Positions 1 through 14,400 of a stretch of DNA of 64,000 nucleotides are shown one piece after another (positions within the stretch are counted from its first letter, which is position 1; every line of letters begins with the position of its first letter). Origin of the DNA: Hanleya hanleyi (lineage: Eukaryota > Mollusca > Polyplacophora > Lepidopleurida > Hanleyidae); the NCBI GenBank assembly GCA_036873755.1, contig JAVTVY010018746.1, positions 1 to 64,000 on the forward strand. Direction: 5' to 3'. The position numbers were made by a program, and so were the translations under genes. The notes beneath the pieces are model-generated. The model was not told the DNA's origin. It worked only from the letters and a program-made list of their open reading frames with translations, and did no database searches.

Positions 1-1070
1 CATGGAATAACAATATTTAGTGTATAAAAAGGAAATATATTGGCATATTTTCTAAGATCTGTATATTCAATTCTTGTGGTGGCAAAATTCAAGGTGATAA
101 TATACCTATATATGAAAGTATATGATAGCACTATGCCACATGTACATATTTGAGTGTATAGAAATAAAGCAGATGTGATATGCACAACAGTACATGTAGA
201 ACAGTAGAAATATGAACACCTTTAGGGTAAATATTATCAGGGGAATGGCATGGCCCACGATCATATAATCACACCGTCATGATAGCCCCATTTCTTTCAA
301 GCAAGTACTACTGCCAGTATTCTGTTTAAACAAGACTATAAAAAATATTTTGATGAAAGAGCAAATTCCCATGGCTGATATAAGGACCTTAACCTGATAA
401 AATAAGAAGGTAATTGAGATACTTACATCAGAAAGGCTTCCTATTGTACAAACATTATCAATTATAATTACTTATTTGTTGTATCATTTTATTATTCGTA
501 AATCCTGTACAAGACATGGATATTCTTTCCTAGTTTGTTTTATAAGCTATACTCTAAGTGAAGTCTCACCAAAAACTCTGAAGTAGAAATTTTGGTATGG
601 TACATGTACTTAGGATAAGGAGTACTTGAAATAATTTTATAAGAAATCCAGCTATGTCAGAGGCAAGTGGCTCTCCGACGGAACTCATGATACACAGGTC
701 CCACAGTCTGTGCTACATGTATGAAGAACAATAATACTCTTGTGGTAGTAGTTGATTTCAATACATCTATTGCATTGCACAGTTCTATATTGTAGGTATT
801 TGCTGACTTAATAGGCCAGATTACATTGCTTCAATTTAATTCAGAGAATAAATGATGTTAAGTTACTGGCTGTGATCATTCTAGAATAAATGACAAATAT
901 CAATATAAGTGTTCTATTCTTCTTGGCTACTTTCAATTCTTTACATACGAATATGTATTTCTTTAACAGCAGTTCAAACAAGATGCTGTAATTCATCCTA
1001 TCATAACAAAGGGTCTTTGTTTTACATTAATACTGTAGGCATACTATGACAGTTGTAGGGGACTTCTACA
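1..1070. other. No gene recognised; AT-rich DNA, probably ST13 intron
   Basis: I see no conserved exon, RNA gene or clear repeat here. It lies downstream of the last ST13 exon seen, so it is probably intron 7 or the 3' part of that gene. The missing C-terminal ST13 exons were looked for and not found. Confidence 0.5.
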
Positions 1071-1495
1071 GAGTGAGTGAGTGAGTGAGTGAATAGAATT
1101 TAACGTCGCTTTCAACAATATTTCAGCTATATCGCGACGAACCAACTAAGCACCACCCAGCCAGACTTCTACAGAGATATTAACTTGATGAATGTCATGG
1201 ATGGGAACAATTGACTGCTGTAAGAGTAATTTATGGAGTGAGTGATTGAGTGAGTGAATATGATTTAACATCGCTTTCAACTATATTTCCGTCATATCAC
1301 GACGTTGGGTCCTATTCCTTTTCACACCCAGAAACCACACGGGTGGGGCCCTATTCCTTTTCACACCGGGGAACCCCATGGGTGCCTCAGTCGCCTCTTA
1401 CGACAAGCTCTCCGAGGAGCCGAGGCCTATTCTTACCATAACCTGCGGTGTGCACAACAACATCCCAGGTCAATCCCCAGAAGCCCCACGGGGCG
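1071..1495 (+). repeat. Two partial copies of a GTGAGTGA-headed, SINE-like mollusc repeat
   Basis: Copy one (1071-1172) opens with GAGTGAGTGAGTGAGTGA, then a 'TTTAACGTCGCTTTCAACAA' body and 'CAGCTATATCGCGACGA'. Copy two (about 1237-1495) has the same head and body and continues into 'GTCGCCTCTTACGACAAGC', a module I know from abalone and other mollusc repeats. Inside copy two a segment ending CCCTATTCCTTTTCACAC occurs twice in tandem (about 1309 and 1350). Short translated frames here are repeat artefacts. Confidence 0.7.
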
Positions 1496-1949
1496 TAATT
1501 TATGGACTCTAGATGCTGGATTATTATGTGACCATGCCAACTAAGACATCCAGATATCAGACTTTGTAGTGCAAGGGGCGTGAAGCAATGTCATTGCCTA
1601 CATTATGGTGTAGCAATAAAGGGCAGTGCATTAACATTGAAAAGACCACAAAAATCTCAGAGATGCTTTCAAAACACCATGAAACTAAAGATTCTCTAGT
1701 TCCCATGTTGAATAGTCATTTGCAAACAAAATACATCACCGGTAAAGGGCTGTGAATAAAAGAATCCATCACTGCCACTGTAGATGAATGGCTCATTTTC
1801 TAACCTCAGTGTTAATTTTGTGGCAATGATGTCATTTATCTTAACTTTTAATTTAACTATGGCTAAAGATTTCAATCTTGAGACGTCCCTTGATGAGAAG
1901 ACATGGGAAAACGATTCTACCCACAACCTCTGCTCAGTGGGGATATTCT

Positions 1950-4900
1950 CCTGAATTTCTCCTATGATCATCACTGATTTCTCCTATTGTCATTGATTTC
2001 TGCTATGATCATCACTGATTTCTCCTATTGTCATTGATTTCTCCTATGATCATCACTGATTTCTCCTATTGTCATTGATTTCTCCTATGATCATCACTAA
2101 TTTCTCTTATTGTCATTGATTTCTCCTATGATCATCACTGATTTCTCTTATTGTCATTGATTTCTCCTATGATCATCACTGATTTCTCCTATTGACATTG
2201 ATTTCTCCTATGATCATCACTGATTTCTCCTATTGATTTCTCATATGATCATCACTGATTTCTCCTATTGTCATTGATTTCTCCTATGATCATCACTGAT
2301 TCCTATTGTCATTGATTTCTGCTGTGATAACTGATTTCTCTTACTGTCATTGATTTCTCCTATGATCATCACTGATTTCTCTTATTGTCATTGATTTCTC
2401 CTATGATCACTGATTTCTCCTATTGTCATTGATTTCTCCTATGATCACTGATTTCTCCTATTGTCATTTATTTCTCCTATGATCATCACTGATTTCTCTT
2501 ATTGTCATTGATTTCTCCTATGATCATCACTGATTTCTCTTATTGTCATTGATTTCTCCTATGATCATCACTGATTTCTCCTATTGTCATTGATTTCTCC
2601 TATGATCATCACTGATTTCTCCTATTGTCATTGATTTCTCCTATGACCATCACTGATTTCTCCTATTGTCAATGATTTCTCCTATGATCATCACTGATTT
2701 CTCCTATTATTGTCATTGATTTCTCCTATGATCATCACAGATTTCTCCTATTATTGTCATTGATTTCTCCTATGATCATCACTGATTTCTCTCATTGTCA
2801 TTGATTTCTCCTATGATAACTGATTTCTCCTATTGTCATTGATTTCTCCTACGATCATCACTGATTTCTCCTATTGTCATTCCTTTCTCCTATGATCATC
2901 ACTGATTTCTCCTATAGTCATTGAGTTCTCCTATGATCATCACTGATTTCTCTTATTGTCATTGATTCCTCCTATGATCACTGATTTCTCCTATTGTCAT
3001 TGATTTCTCCTATGATCATCACTGATTTCTCCTATTGTCATTGATTTCTCCTATGATCATCACTGATTTCTCCTATTGTCATTGATTTCTCCTATGATCA
3101 TCACTGATTTCTCTTATTGTCATTGATTTCTCCTATGATCATCACTGATTTCTCCTATTGTCATTGATTTCTCCTATGATCATCACTGATTCCTATTGTC
3201 ATTGATTTCTCCTATGACCATCACTGATTTCTCCTATTGTCAATGATTTCTCCTATGATCATCACTGATTTCTCCTATTATTGTCATTGATTTCTCCTAT
3301 GATCATCACTGATTTCTCTTATTGTCATTGATTTCTCCTATGATAACTGATTTCTCCTATTGTCATTGATTTCTCCTATGATCATCACTGATTTCTCCTA
3401 TGATCACTGATTTATCCTATTGTCATTGATTTCTCCTATGACCATCACTGATTTCTCCCATTGTCATTGATTTCTCCTATGAACATCACTGATTTCTCTT
3501 ATTGTCATTGATTTCTCCTATTATCATCACTGATTTCTCCTATTATCACTGATTTCTCCTATTGTCATTGATTTCTCCTGTGATCATCACTGACTTCTCC
3601 TATTGTCATTAATTTCTCCTATGATCATCACTGATTTCTCCTATTGACATTGATTTCTCCTATGATCATCACTGATTTCTCCTATTGTCATTGATTTCTC
3701 CTATGATCATCACTGATTCCTACTGTCATTGATTTCTCCTATGACCATCAATGATTTCTCCTATGATCATCACTGATTTCTCCTATTATTGTCATTGATT
3801 TCTATGATCATCACTGATTTCTCTTGTCATTGATTTTTCCTATGATAACTGATTTCTCCTATTGTCATTGATTTCTCCTATGATCATCACTGATTTCTCC
3901 TATGATCATCACTGATTTATTCTATGATCATCACTGATTTATCCTATTGTCATTGATTTCTCCTATGATCATCACTGATTTCTCCCACTGTCATTGATTT
4001 CTCCTATGATCATCACTGATTTCTCTTATTGTCATTGATTTCTCCTATTATCATCACTGATTTCTCCTATTATCACTGATTTCTCCTATTGTCATTGATT
4101 TCTCCTGTGATCATCACTGACTTCTCCTATTGTCATTAATTTCTCCTATGATCATCACTGATTTCTCCTATTGACATTGATTTCTCCTATGATCATCACT
4201 GATTCCTCCTATTGTCATTGATTTCTCCTATGATCATCACTGATTTCTCCTATTGTCATTGATTTCTCCTATGATCACTGATTTCTCTCATTGTCATTGA
4301 TTTCTCCTATGATCATCACTGATTTCTCCTACTGTCATTGATTTCTCCTATGATCATCACTGATTTCTCCTATTGTCATTGATTTCTCCTATGATCACCA
4401 CTGATCTCTCCTATTGTTATTGATTTCTCCTATGATCATCACTGATTTCTCCTGTTGTCATTGATTTCTTCTATGATCATCACTGATTTCTCCTATTGTC
4501 ATTGATCTCTATGACCACTGATTTCTCGTATAGTCATTGATTTCTCGTACGATAATCATTGATTTCTATTGTTTTTGATTTCTGCCATGATCATTGATTT
4601 CTCCTATTGTCATTGATTTCTCCTATGATCATCATTGATTTCTCCTATTGTCATTGATTTCTCCTGTGATCATCATTGATTTCTCCTATTGTCATTGATT
4701 TCTCCTATGATCATCATTGATTTCTCCTATTGTCATTGATTTCTCCTATGATCATCATTGATTTCTCCTATTGTCATTGATTTCTCCTATGATCATCATT
4801 GATTTCTCCTATTGTCATTGATTTCTCCTATGATCATCATTGATTTCTCCTATGATCATCATTGATTTCTCCTATTGTCATTGATTTCTCCTGTGATCAT

Positions 4901-4955
4901 CATTGATTTCTCCTATTGTCATTGATTTCTCCTATGATCATCATTGATTTGGTTT
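1950..4955. repeat. 41-bp minisatellite, about 3 kb, in ST13 intron 7
   Basis: Roughly 70 tandem copies of a 41-bp dimeric unit. A 22-bp half (TGATTTCTCCTATGATCATCAC) alternates with a 19-bp half (TGATTTCTCCTATTGTCAT). Many units contain the palindrome TGATCA. Some positions lose a half unit or gain ATT. The last kilobase shifts to CATT in place of CACT, so it is a sub-domain. A 41-bp period cannot keep a reading frame, so it is not coding. Confidence 0.95.
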
Positions 4956-6262
4956 AAACAAATTTTATTGCAAACAGTGTTTACAATGGGGGTACAACGA
5001 GCCCAAGGCTCGTTAGCGTGTCCCCCTATAGGTATAATATGATACATGTTGGCGGATACATTTATAATGTAAAAAGTCGAAGAGTCGGGACATTATTTCT
5101 TAAGTTGCTTACTTCTGTAACAGACGTAGATAGTGGGAGAAAAAGAAATAGTGAGAGACAACTAGGCCCATGGGCATATATAGAAAGGTGGTTCAGAAGA
5201 TAAAAGTTGTTGCTTGATTGAGGGTTGGGACAGATAACATCCATTGCAAGTGAACTTCTCTTTGCATAATCTAGATTTTATTGCACTGTACTTCCATTTG
5301 TAAATTAGTATTTTGTAATTTATGGCTAACAGGAAAAATAGTTTTTAACTGATTGTGATACCCGAGTATCATTTTCAGAGACTATCGATTGACTGGCTGC
5401 AATAGTGGAGATAGTAAAACTCAAAAGAATAGCTGCTTCCTGAGTAGCAGATTTCTTTTCCAGAGTTTCAATTCAAAATAGTATCTATTTGTTTGAAAAA
5501 GCCCCCCAAAAGCACATGAAAAACTGGCCATAATACCAAGCTGATCCGTATGTAGTGGTAATACTATTATACATACATGTACACCCAGTACTGGCACTGA
5601 ATGAAAGTATTAGAACACATGAATGCATGAAACAATAAGTGGCAAGACATCCATCTCAGAATATTTCAGTTCTCAGACATGTTAGATAGTATTATTTCTA
5701 AGTTTAACTTCAATTGATTCATTATTTTCACTACATACATGTACCTATATATCAACACCAGTCCATGTGATGACCTAGTTTTAGCTTGACCATTGATCAG
5801 AAACTAGACCCAGCATAGATACATGTACAGCCCCCAGAGCTATGGTAGGGCAGCTATTTACACATGTACATGTTGCCTCCTGAACTGTATTTCTCCAAGC
5901 TGAGGTCAATGTTTGGAAGAGTGACCATAGCAGGCTTCCATACTCTAGTGCGTATTAATCTGATATCTTGAAGGAAAACAATTAACAGAGTATTATTTAA
6001 TACAGGTAAGGGATCAAGTACACGCTAAGTGACTATATATAGGCCTACAAAGCCTGTCAACCACTAAAGGATAACTATTCTGATCTGAGAAAGAATAAAC
6101 AGTTTGGAACTATTTTTATACATGTACTTCGGACAACCCTAAAATCAGAAATTTTCTAGATAGCATAATAAAGGTGAGACAACTCACCTTTCTAAAAAAT
6201 GTGATAATATTGTAAATACGAGGTTTTTAAATGAGAAATGAGGGAGCACCATTTGTCGAGTG
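4951..6262. mobile_element. Insertion splitting the minisatellite; its left end resembles a minus-strand LINE 3' tail
   Basis: The array stops abruptly at 4951 and resumes near 6262. Read on the minus strand, about 5025-4951 gives a hairpin-like ACGAGCCTTGGGCTCGT, then CCCCCATTGTAAACACTG, then AATAAAATTTGTTTAAACC. That is the layout of a non-LTR retrotransposon 3' end with a polyadenylation signal. The rest is unrecognised AT-rich sequence with no coding domain, so a 5'-truncated LINE tail plus older DNA is the best guess. Confidence 0.45.
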
Positions 6263-8170
6263 TAAGCGAGATGTGATCATTGATTTATCCTTTAATCATC
6301 ATTGATTTCTCCTATGATCATCATTGATTTCTCCTATTGTCATTGATTTCTCCTATGATCATCACTGATTTCTCCTATTGTTATTGATTTCTCCTATGAT
6401 CATCATCGATTTCTCCTATGATCGTCATTGATTTCTCATAGTCATTGATTTCTCCTATGATCATTTATTTCTCCTATGATCATCATTGATTTCTCCTATG
6501 ATCATCAGTGATTTCTCCTATGATCATCATTGATTTCTCCTATGATCACCATCGATTTCTCTTATGATCATAATTGATTTTGGCTATGATCTTCATTGAT
6601 ATTTTCCTATGATCTTGATTGATTTCTCCTATGATCGACATTGAAATCTCCAATGCTCGACATGATTTAGTCTAGTATCAACATTTATTTCTCTGGTCAT
6701 CTTCATTGATTTCTCCTATCATTATCATTGATTTATCCTATGATCATCATTGATTTCTTCTATGATCATCATTGATTTCTCATATCAACCTCAATGATTT
6801 CTCCTATGATCGACATTGGTTTCTCCTATGATTGATATGATTTAGCCTATTATCGACATGATTTATCCTATCATCACTGATTTCTCCTATCATTGTCATT
6901 GATTTCTCCTATCATCATCGATTTCTCCTATCATCCACCATCAATGATTTCTCCTATCATCAACATTGATTCTCCTATCATCAACATTGATTTCTCTTAT
7001 CATCCACCATCAACGATTTTTCCTATCATCAACATTGATTCTCCTATCATCATCACTGATTTCTCCTATCACCTACCATCAATGATTTCTCATATCATCA
7101 CTGATTTTTCCTATCAACATTGATTCTCCTATCATCATTGATTTCTCCTATCATCTATTGTCAGTGATTTCTGCTAACATCAACATTGATTCTCCTATCA
7201 TCATAATTGATTTCCACCTATCTACCATCAATGATTTCTATTCTCATCAACATTGATTCTCCTATCATCTATCGTCACTGATTTCTCCTATCATCAACAT
7301 TGATTCTCCTATCATCATCACTGATATCTCCCATCATCTATTGTCAATGATTTCTCCTATCATCTATTGTCAATGATTTCTCAATCATCCACACTGATTC
7401 TTCTATCATCAACAATGATTTTTCCTATCATCTATCGTCAATGATTTCTCCTATCATCTATCATCAGTGATTTCTCAATCATCAACACTGATTTCTCCTA
7501 TCATCGTCGCTGCTTTCTCCTATCATCAACATTGATTCTCCTATCATCACTGATTTCTCCTATCATCTATTGTCAATGATTTCTCCTATCATCAACAATG
7601 ATTCTCCCATCATCCATCGTCATTGATTCTCCATCATCAACATTGATTCTCCATCATCAACATTGATTCTCCTATCATCAAAAATGATTTCTCATATCAA
7701 CAATGATTTATCCTATCATCCATCATCAATGGTTTCTCCTTTATCAACATTGATGATTTCTCCTATCATCAACACTGATTTTTCCTACCATCAACATTGA
7801 TCTCTCCTATCATCCATCGTCAACGATTTCTCCTATCTTCATTGATTTCTCCTATCATCCTCATTGATTTCTCCTATGATCGACATGATTTAGCCTATTA
7901 TCAACATTGATTTATCATATCACTGATTTCTCCTATCATTGTCCCTGATTTCTCCTATCAACATTGAATTCTCTTATCAACACTGAATTCTCCTATCATC
8001 TGTCGTCAATGATTTCTCCTGTCATCGTCACTAATTTCTCCAATCATTCATCGTCAATGATTTCTCCTACAATCGACATTGATTTCCCCTATCATTGTCA
8101 TTGATTTTTCCAGTCATCGTCATTGCATGATTTTTCTGACAATTGTCATCAATGTTTTCGCATATTACCA
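6262..8170. repeat. Diverged block of the same minisatellite
   Basis: The TGATTTCTCCTAT core continues with many variants such as CCTATCATCAACATTGATT and CCTATCATCTATCGTCAATG. Unit length is irregular (about 18-25 bp) and homogeneity much lower than in the left block. The 76-codon open frame at 6893-7123 is translated satellite. Confidence 0.9.
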
Positions 8171-8307
8171 AAGAGTTCACATGATATCTAAATTTGTAAA
8201 AATGTACATCCATCTATAACTTATCTAGTCGTGCAGAATACACCCAAAGAAATGACCAGGTATTAACAGAGATGAAGAATTTGAGGAATATACTCTGTAG
8301 TACTCAC

Positions 8308-8410
8308 ATTTGGTGTCACCTCATGTAACATTTGATTGGCATCTTCATCATAGTCTAGTTTACAGGCTGTTGTCAAATCATGATAGGAGTCTTCCCATCT
8401 CCCAAGCAAC
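8308..8410 (-). CDS. ST13: ST13 exon 7, third TPR
   Basis: Acceptor TTCCTGTAG, donor GTGAGTAC. It encodes [20 protein letters not shown] and [14 protein letters not shown], matching human [20 protein letters not shown]. It ends in phase 0; the next exon is not in the window. Confidence 0.95.
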
Positions 8411-11400
8411 CTACAGGAAAGAAAAACAACATAAGGAACAAACAAAACAAAGAAGTATGTCAAGTTAAATTAAGAATTAATTTCTTGGTTACCATGGCCA
8501 ATGCCTTAAAACAGCTAATATAGATCATCATGGAATAGAATTAGTCTATAACCTGTCTTAGTGTGTCTCGGTATACCACAGCTCATTATTCAGCTGTTTG
8601 CAGTGATTGTAGATGCAGATTCTATTTATGCTACCCCAATGTTCAAGTTACACCTGTTCTATTCAAAACAAATATATTTTGGTAATCAATGAGTTCAGGA
8701 CGATTCAGGCTCCATCCTTATGTGGAATATTTTATGATACCAAACACCCTGCAGTTTATGGTGTATCAAGAATCATACAGTGAGGTTTTTTTTTGACTGT
8801 CTGATGATGGTTTTTACACCATCTATTAGTGATGGTTTGTCCAATAATAATATATCGAATGCAATTTATTTCACGATGAGTTGGATGAGCTGGAAAAGTT
8901 CACAATCAGATCTTCACGTTGTGACAAAAATGTGTGCAAAATATTTAAAGAATCCAGATAAAACTCTAAAGAGTTGTGATCAAAAGAAAAGGCAGCTGTC
9001 GGATTGGGTCAAAATAATGACGACAATGTGTGCTGAATCTCATCAGAATATACAAAAACTCCTGACATGTTGAGTTGACAAGAAACGTTAGTGGAAGGCT
9101 GTACGATGTCATATCATAATGCGTTTCGCGAAAAAAGTTCTGGGATTTGCCATCTTCATAGCCAAAGGTTGACAAGATAGAAATATTCTTGGAAATAACA
9201 CTAGAGCTTAGAGTCACATAAATAAGAGTACAATTTCTTACATTGTCCTTATTATTTGGAATAAATGACCACTCTCAACATTTCTGGATTTCAGTGGACT
9301 ATGACTTGGACCCATGTGATCACTAGTCTCTGTAATTACAGGTCTGTCACTGACCAGGTATATATACATGTACCATTTAAGTTTGGCAAGGTAAAACTGG
9401 TCTACAGTGCGATCCATGCTCTCTCTGACCCTAGCATTATCATGAGTGATAGGTGTACTTTTACAGGAGAACCCTGTGAAAACTGCCTAGGCTTTGACCT
9501 TGAGAAATGGTATGTATAAATACTAAGCATGCTATTTGGATAGACTTTGGACTCGATAAAGGAGTGAATATGACAGACTTTCGTTAGGCTTTTACTCCGT
9601 GACCACATGTATATGTGGTGCAAGTTTGGTTGGCCTTTATTCTTGAGATATGGTGTTAACGACAAAATGGAGACATATGGACATATTGTACATGATCACC
9701 CAGCTATACTATGATCCTAATGTGTGAGTGAAGTTCTGAATACTTGAGTATTTTCTAAAGGACTGAATAATTTCTTCAACAAGGACGAGTGATAAATACA
9801 TACATTCGTTGGTTCCTGATGTTATTATCAGTGTTAGGTTTATTAAGATCCGTATATATTTCTATTCCGACTTCCACTTCAGTTGCTATCAAAATTACCG
9901 CCTATGATCTCGGGCTATCTTACGTAAACGTCTCTTCCGACATTCAACTTTTATGTCAATAATCAGATCAGAAGTACCGTAATATCTTCACTAATAGTGT
10001 AAGAAAACTCACATCAATTACGTTATTTCATTGCAAAAGAAATTAGGTTTATTGAAAACCATATATATTCCTATTGCGACTTCCACTTCAATTGCTATCA
10101 AATTACCACCTTGTTCAAATCAGCTCTTTTTATCCAGTCTTTAAAATCTGGCAAAGTCAGCCATTCATCGTAAAATTTGTGCTTTCCAGACATTTTCAAT
10201 TTCTGATATCACAGAATAAAGAAATTGTCACTGAATAACAACAGCTGTCTTGCGTGCCGTTCCTGGTGAACACTCGTCAGATCTGCCAGTGTGGATCACG
10301 TGTACATGTATCTCAGTCACTTGGTAACAGCGCTATAAATAGACCTCTGCAAAAAACTATTGTAGGCCAGAGCATATGTACAGGAGAGATGGATGGAAAG
10401 CGGAAACACAACAGGAGACAGAAACAACAATCGTCAGAGTTTTTATTCCATTTTGCTGGATTGCCAACCATACTTACCCATTACAGTAAAATTCAAGCAC
10501 TTTCAAGGGCCTACGGAAAAAACTCTAATTTTCAAGGACTTTCAAGGCCTTGAATTTTCAATATAAAAATTAAGCATTTTTACAAACTTTTAAGGACCCG
10601 TGCGAACCATACATCAAGGCAGAACTCGCGAAATAGCCATAATCATTACTCACCTGCTTCAATTTCTCTTAAATTGTAAAAATTGCCAGGGTAGCCTTAA
10701 ACTGTGTTCTGCAATTGGTTTACAATTCCAAGATGTCTAAACATATAACAAAGTGCACCTATTCGAACGTTGGTGATCCTGTACTAGATGGATATGGTTA
10801 TATTAAACTTAGCGTTGTGAGACAGTTGAGGCGCCAGATACTACTGGACTGGAGGATCATTTTCACCAGTTACACTGGTTCATCTGGAATGCTTTGAATT
10901 CTGAACTCCACTCACATATTTGTAATATGTAGTATATCTGAGGTGATGATGATGACAATACCTCAAGGCCAGAGATTTGAGATAATTATAGGCTTTACCT
11001 ATAAGCTTTCCCCCTCCATTTATATGGCTGCGCAGAATCTGGGTTCAGTTCTATAGCCTTTGTACAGTCCCGTACAGCAGCATTAGGTTTCTGCATCTGC
11101 AGGTACACACTGAAAACAGATGGAATAGGCAATATAATATATTGGAAGGATTCATGATTTAAAATTACAGAGATTCCTAAATGACTATTACATGGATTCT
11201 TTAATGAATATTACAGGAATTCCTGAATGAAAATTACAGGCTTTGCTGAAGGATATTACAGGGATTGCCTATTGAATATTATGGTGATTCCTGATTGAAT
11301 ATTACAGCAATACTTGAATGAATATTGCAGTGATTCCTGAAGAAATATTACAGGAATTCCCGATTGAATATAACAGATTCCCATTTGAGTATTACGGTGA

Positions 11401-14400
11401 TTCCTATGTGAATATTACGGGAAATCTTGAATGAATATTACAGGAATTCCTGAATGATTATTACAGGGATTCCAGGATGAATATTACAGGGACCACTGAA
11501 TGAATATTACAGAAATTCCTCTATGAATATCACAGGCATTCCTGAATGAGTTTTACAGGAATTCCTGAATGAAACTTACAGGCATTGCTGAATGGATAGT
11601 ACAGGGATTGCCGATTTAATATTACAGTGATTCCTGATTCCATATTACATCAATTCTTGAATGAATATTACAGGGATTCCTGAAGAAATATTATAGGAAT
11701 TCCCGATTGAATATAACAGATTCCCATTATTACGGCGATTCCCGAGTTAATATTACGGGAATTCTTGAATGAATATTACAAGAATTTCTGAATGATTATT
11801 ACAGCGATTTCAGAACAAATATTACAGGGATCTCTGAATGAATATTACAGGGATTCCTATATGAATATTACAGGGATTCCTGACTGAATATTACAAGATT
11901 TCCTGAATGAATATTATATGGAATCCTGAATAAATAATACAGGGATTCCTGAATGAATATTACATGAATTCCTGAATAAATATTACAGGGAACCCTGAAT
12001 GAATATTACAGGGGTCCATGAATGAATACTACAGAAATTCCTCAATGAATATAACGGGCATTCCTCAATGAATATTACAGGAATGATTATCACAGGGAAT
12101 CATGAATAAATATTACAGGGATTCCTCCATAAATATTACAGCGATTTCTGAATGAATATTACAGGGATTCCCAAATGAATATTACAGTGATGTCTCAATG
12201 AATATTACAGGAATTCATGCATTAATATTACTGGGATTCCTAAATGAATATTAGGATTCCTGAATGAATATTACAGGTATTTCTGAATAAATATTACAGA
12301 GATTCCTGAATGAATATTAAGGGGATTCCCGAATCAGTGTTACAGGGGTACCTGAAGGAAATTTACAGGGATTCCTGAATAAAAATTCTGGGGATTTTCG
12401 AATGAATATTACCAGGATTCCTGAATATTAATATTACAGGGATTCATCAATGAATATTACAGGGATTCCAGAAATAATATTAAAGGGATTCCTGAATCCG
12501 TATTAGAGGGATTACGGAGATTCCTGAATGAATATTACAGGGATCCATACAATAATATTACTAGGATTCCTGAATAAATATTACAGGGATTCCTGAAACA
12601 ATATTACAGGAATTCTTCAATGAATATTACAAGGATTCCTAAATGAATATAATAGGAATTCCTGAATTATAGAACAAAGAACTTAGATCATATCAATAGT
12701 GTTATAGCATAAGATTTAAGTGTTAACTTCAGTGTTAAGTTCTATTTCAATTCAAAATTAATCATACTAAATTGATGCTTGTTGTCATTTTTTAACTTCT
12801 GTTTTGAAGCCAAAATTGCCAGTCTGTTGCAATGTCAGAACGTTCTCTTGCTGTCCAATGTATTGCAACAATCTTGTAGTCCAGATCACCATTACAAACC
12901 TAGGGTAACTGAGCATGCACACAAGGTGAGGTTACGAAAGGTCACTTGTACCAACTGTCACATTTTGCCCAGGTTAAAAGTGGGTCATATCTTGGAAAAA
13001 GTACTTTTTCTGTGGAACTAAATTTTGTTCAGGGTGATTAAATATCTGGAGCAGTTCTTTAACTCATCTGGTGATAGTCCACGACATTTATTAGTGATTT
13101 TTACATACAGTTGCTCAAAATATCAACTGTTTTCCAACACTTGCCCTATCTCTCCAATGTTAAAAACTTCAGATTTGGTACAAACAGGAAGTTCATGAGA
13201 AGCTGCGCAGTTGCAAAAAATTGAAATGGCGATCAAGTCACGGCTCGACGTTAGATCTTTATATCACCTGTCCTGTCAGGCAGGTGGGTGTGCAAATTTA
13301 CTTGTCCAAGGTTTATTTCTACTTGCCCAACTTAGACAGCGAAATTTGTTTTGCCGCCATTTTGCAACTGGCCACAGAGCGAAAAAGTTCCTCCGCGATA
13401 TTTGCCGATAGGCCCCAGCGAGACCAACTTTGGCCAATGAGTAAATGTCTAACGGCCGAGTTGGGAGAAAAACCATGTGCAGGAGCATCATGGCAAATAC
13501 ACTATACAGGAATGAATGCACTCGCACCAAGAACAAAAATGAACAAAATATACATAAAAGTCTCCATACGTAAAAGTCACCATAAATTTGACAAGTTCGG
13601 CCATACTGTAACAAGAGCCCAAGGGGCTTCAATATACGCCCGTATATCTGGAATTACACTGGTCTGAATTTCTAGATTGTTAATGGCCTTGATCCGAATT
13701 GGTAGCTAGCAATCCAGAGAAAGGTCTACGATTTTATGCTTCTGAGAATGTTACATCACATCTTATATTGAATGATAAACTAAAATGGGCTGAACTCTTG
13801 GTAACTAGGTGACCTTGAAACAAGAGTCGAGAGCTCACATCTCCCACACTGAAATCGACAATAGTCAAACACAAGAAAATAGTAGTTTTCTTTCAAATGG
13901 ATTCCTTTCAGGCGAGAAAATTTTCCATGAAGGTAGAAGGATGTGAAGAAAGTGATGAAGTAAACCTTTGTTCTTGAGTTAATAAACAGGTATAAAGTTC
14001 ATAAAGGACCCCTCTCTCCATTAAATTAGTAAATGTACGGTTTTTATTTCACAACAATTTAAGTAAATGTAGCCATTTCTTACATGTATCAAACATGAGA
14101 CAACTCCACAGGACAAATGCCATATACATGTAGGGGAGACAAGTCTGAATATTCCAACCTAACACATATAGGCAGCTAAACTTGACTTTTGACAAATTGA
14201 TCTCTCTTTGCAATGCGAGTAAGCTATACCCAAAGTTTGGTATCAATCCATACCTTGAAACTAGAGATATCGCATGGACAACTAATGTTAATGGGTGAAT
14301 GGACAGAATGCAACATCGCATTACATGATCTCGTCTTCGACAGGTATATGAAAATGTGACTTTTAATGATTTCTTGAGTTTGGGGTCACAGTGACCTTGA

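Noticed and set aside
1696..1974. 92-codon minus-strand frame as a possible ST13 3' exon or gene
   Set aside because: No similarity to ST13 or any family I know, and it starts inside satellite-edge sequence.
6893..7123. 76-codon frame of ISPI-type repeats
   Set aside because: Translated satellite; the period is not a multiple of three elsewhere in the array.
1950..8170. CRISPR-like array
   Set aside because: Units are contiguous dimers without unique spacers, in eukaryotic DNA; it is a minisatellite.
1..8300. C-terminal ST13 exons (charged helix, GGMP, DP domain)
   Set aside because: No matching peptide found on the minus strand; they must lie outside the window.
13221..13667. 148-codon plus-strand frame
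   Set aside because: Crosses the end of the hAT-like element and the start of element A; no domain.
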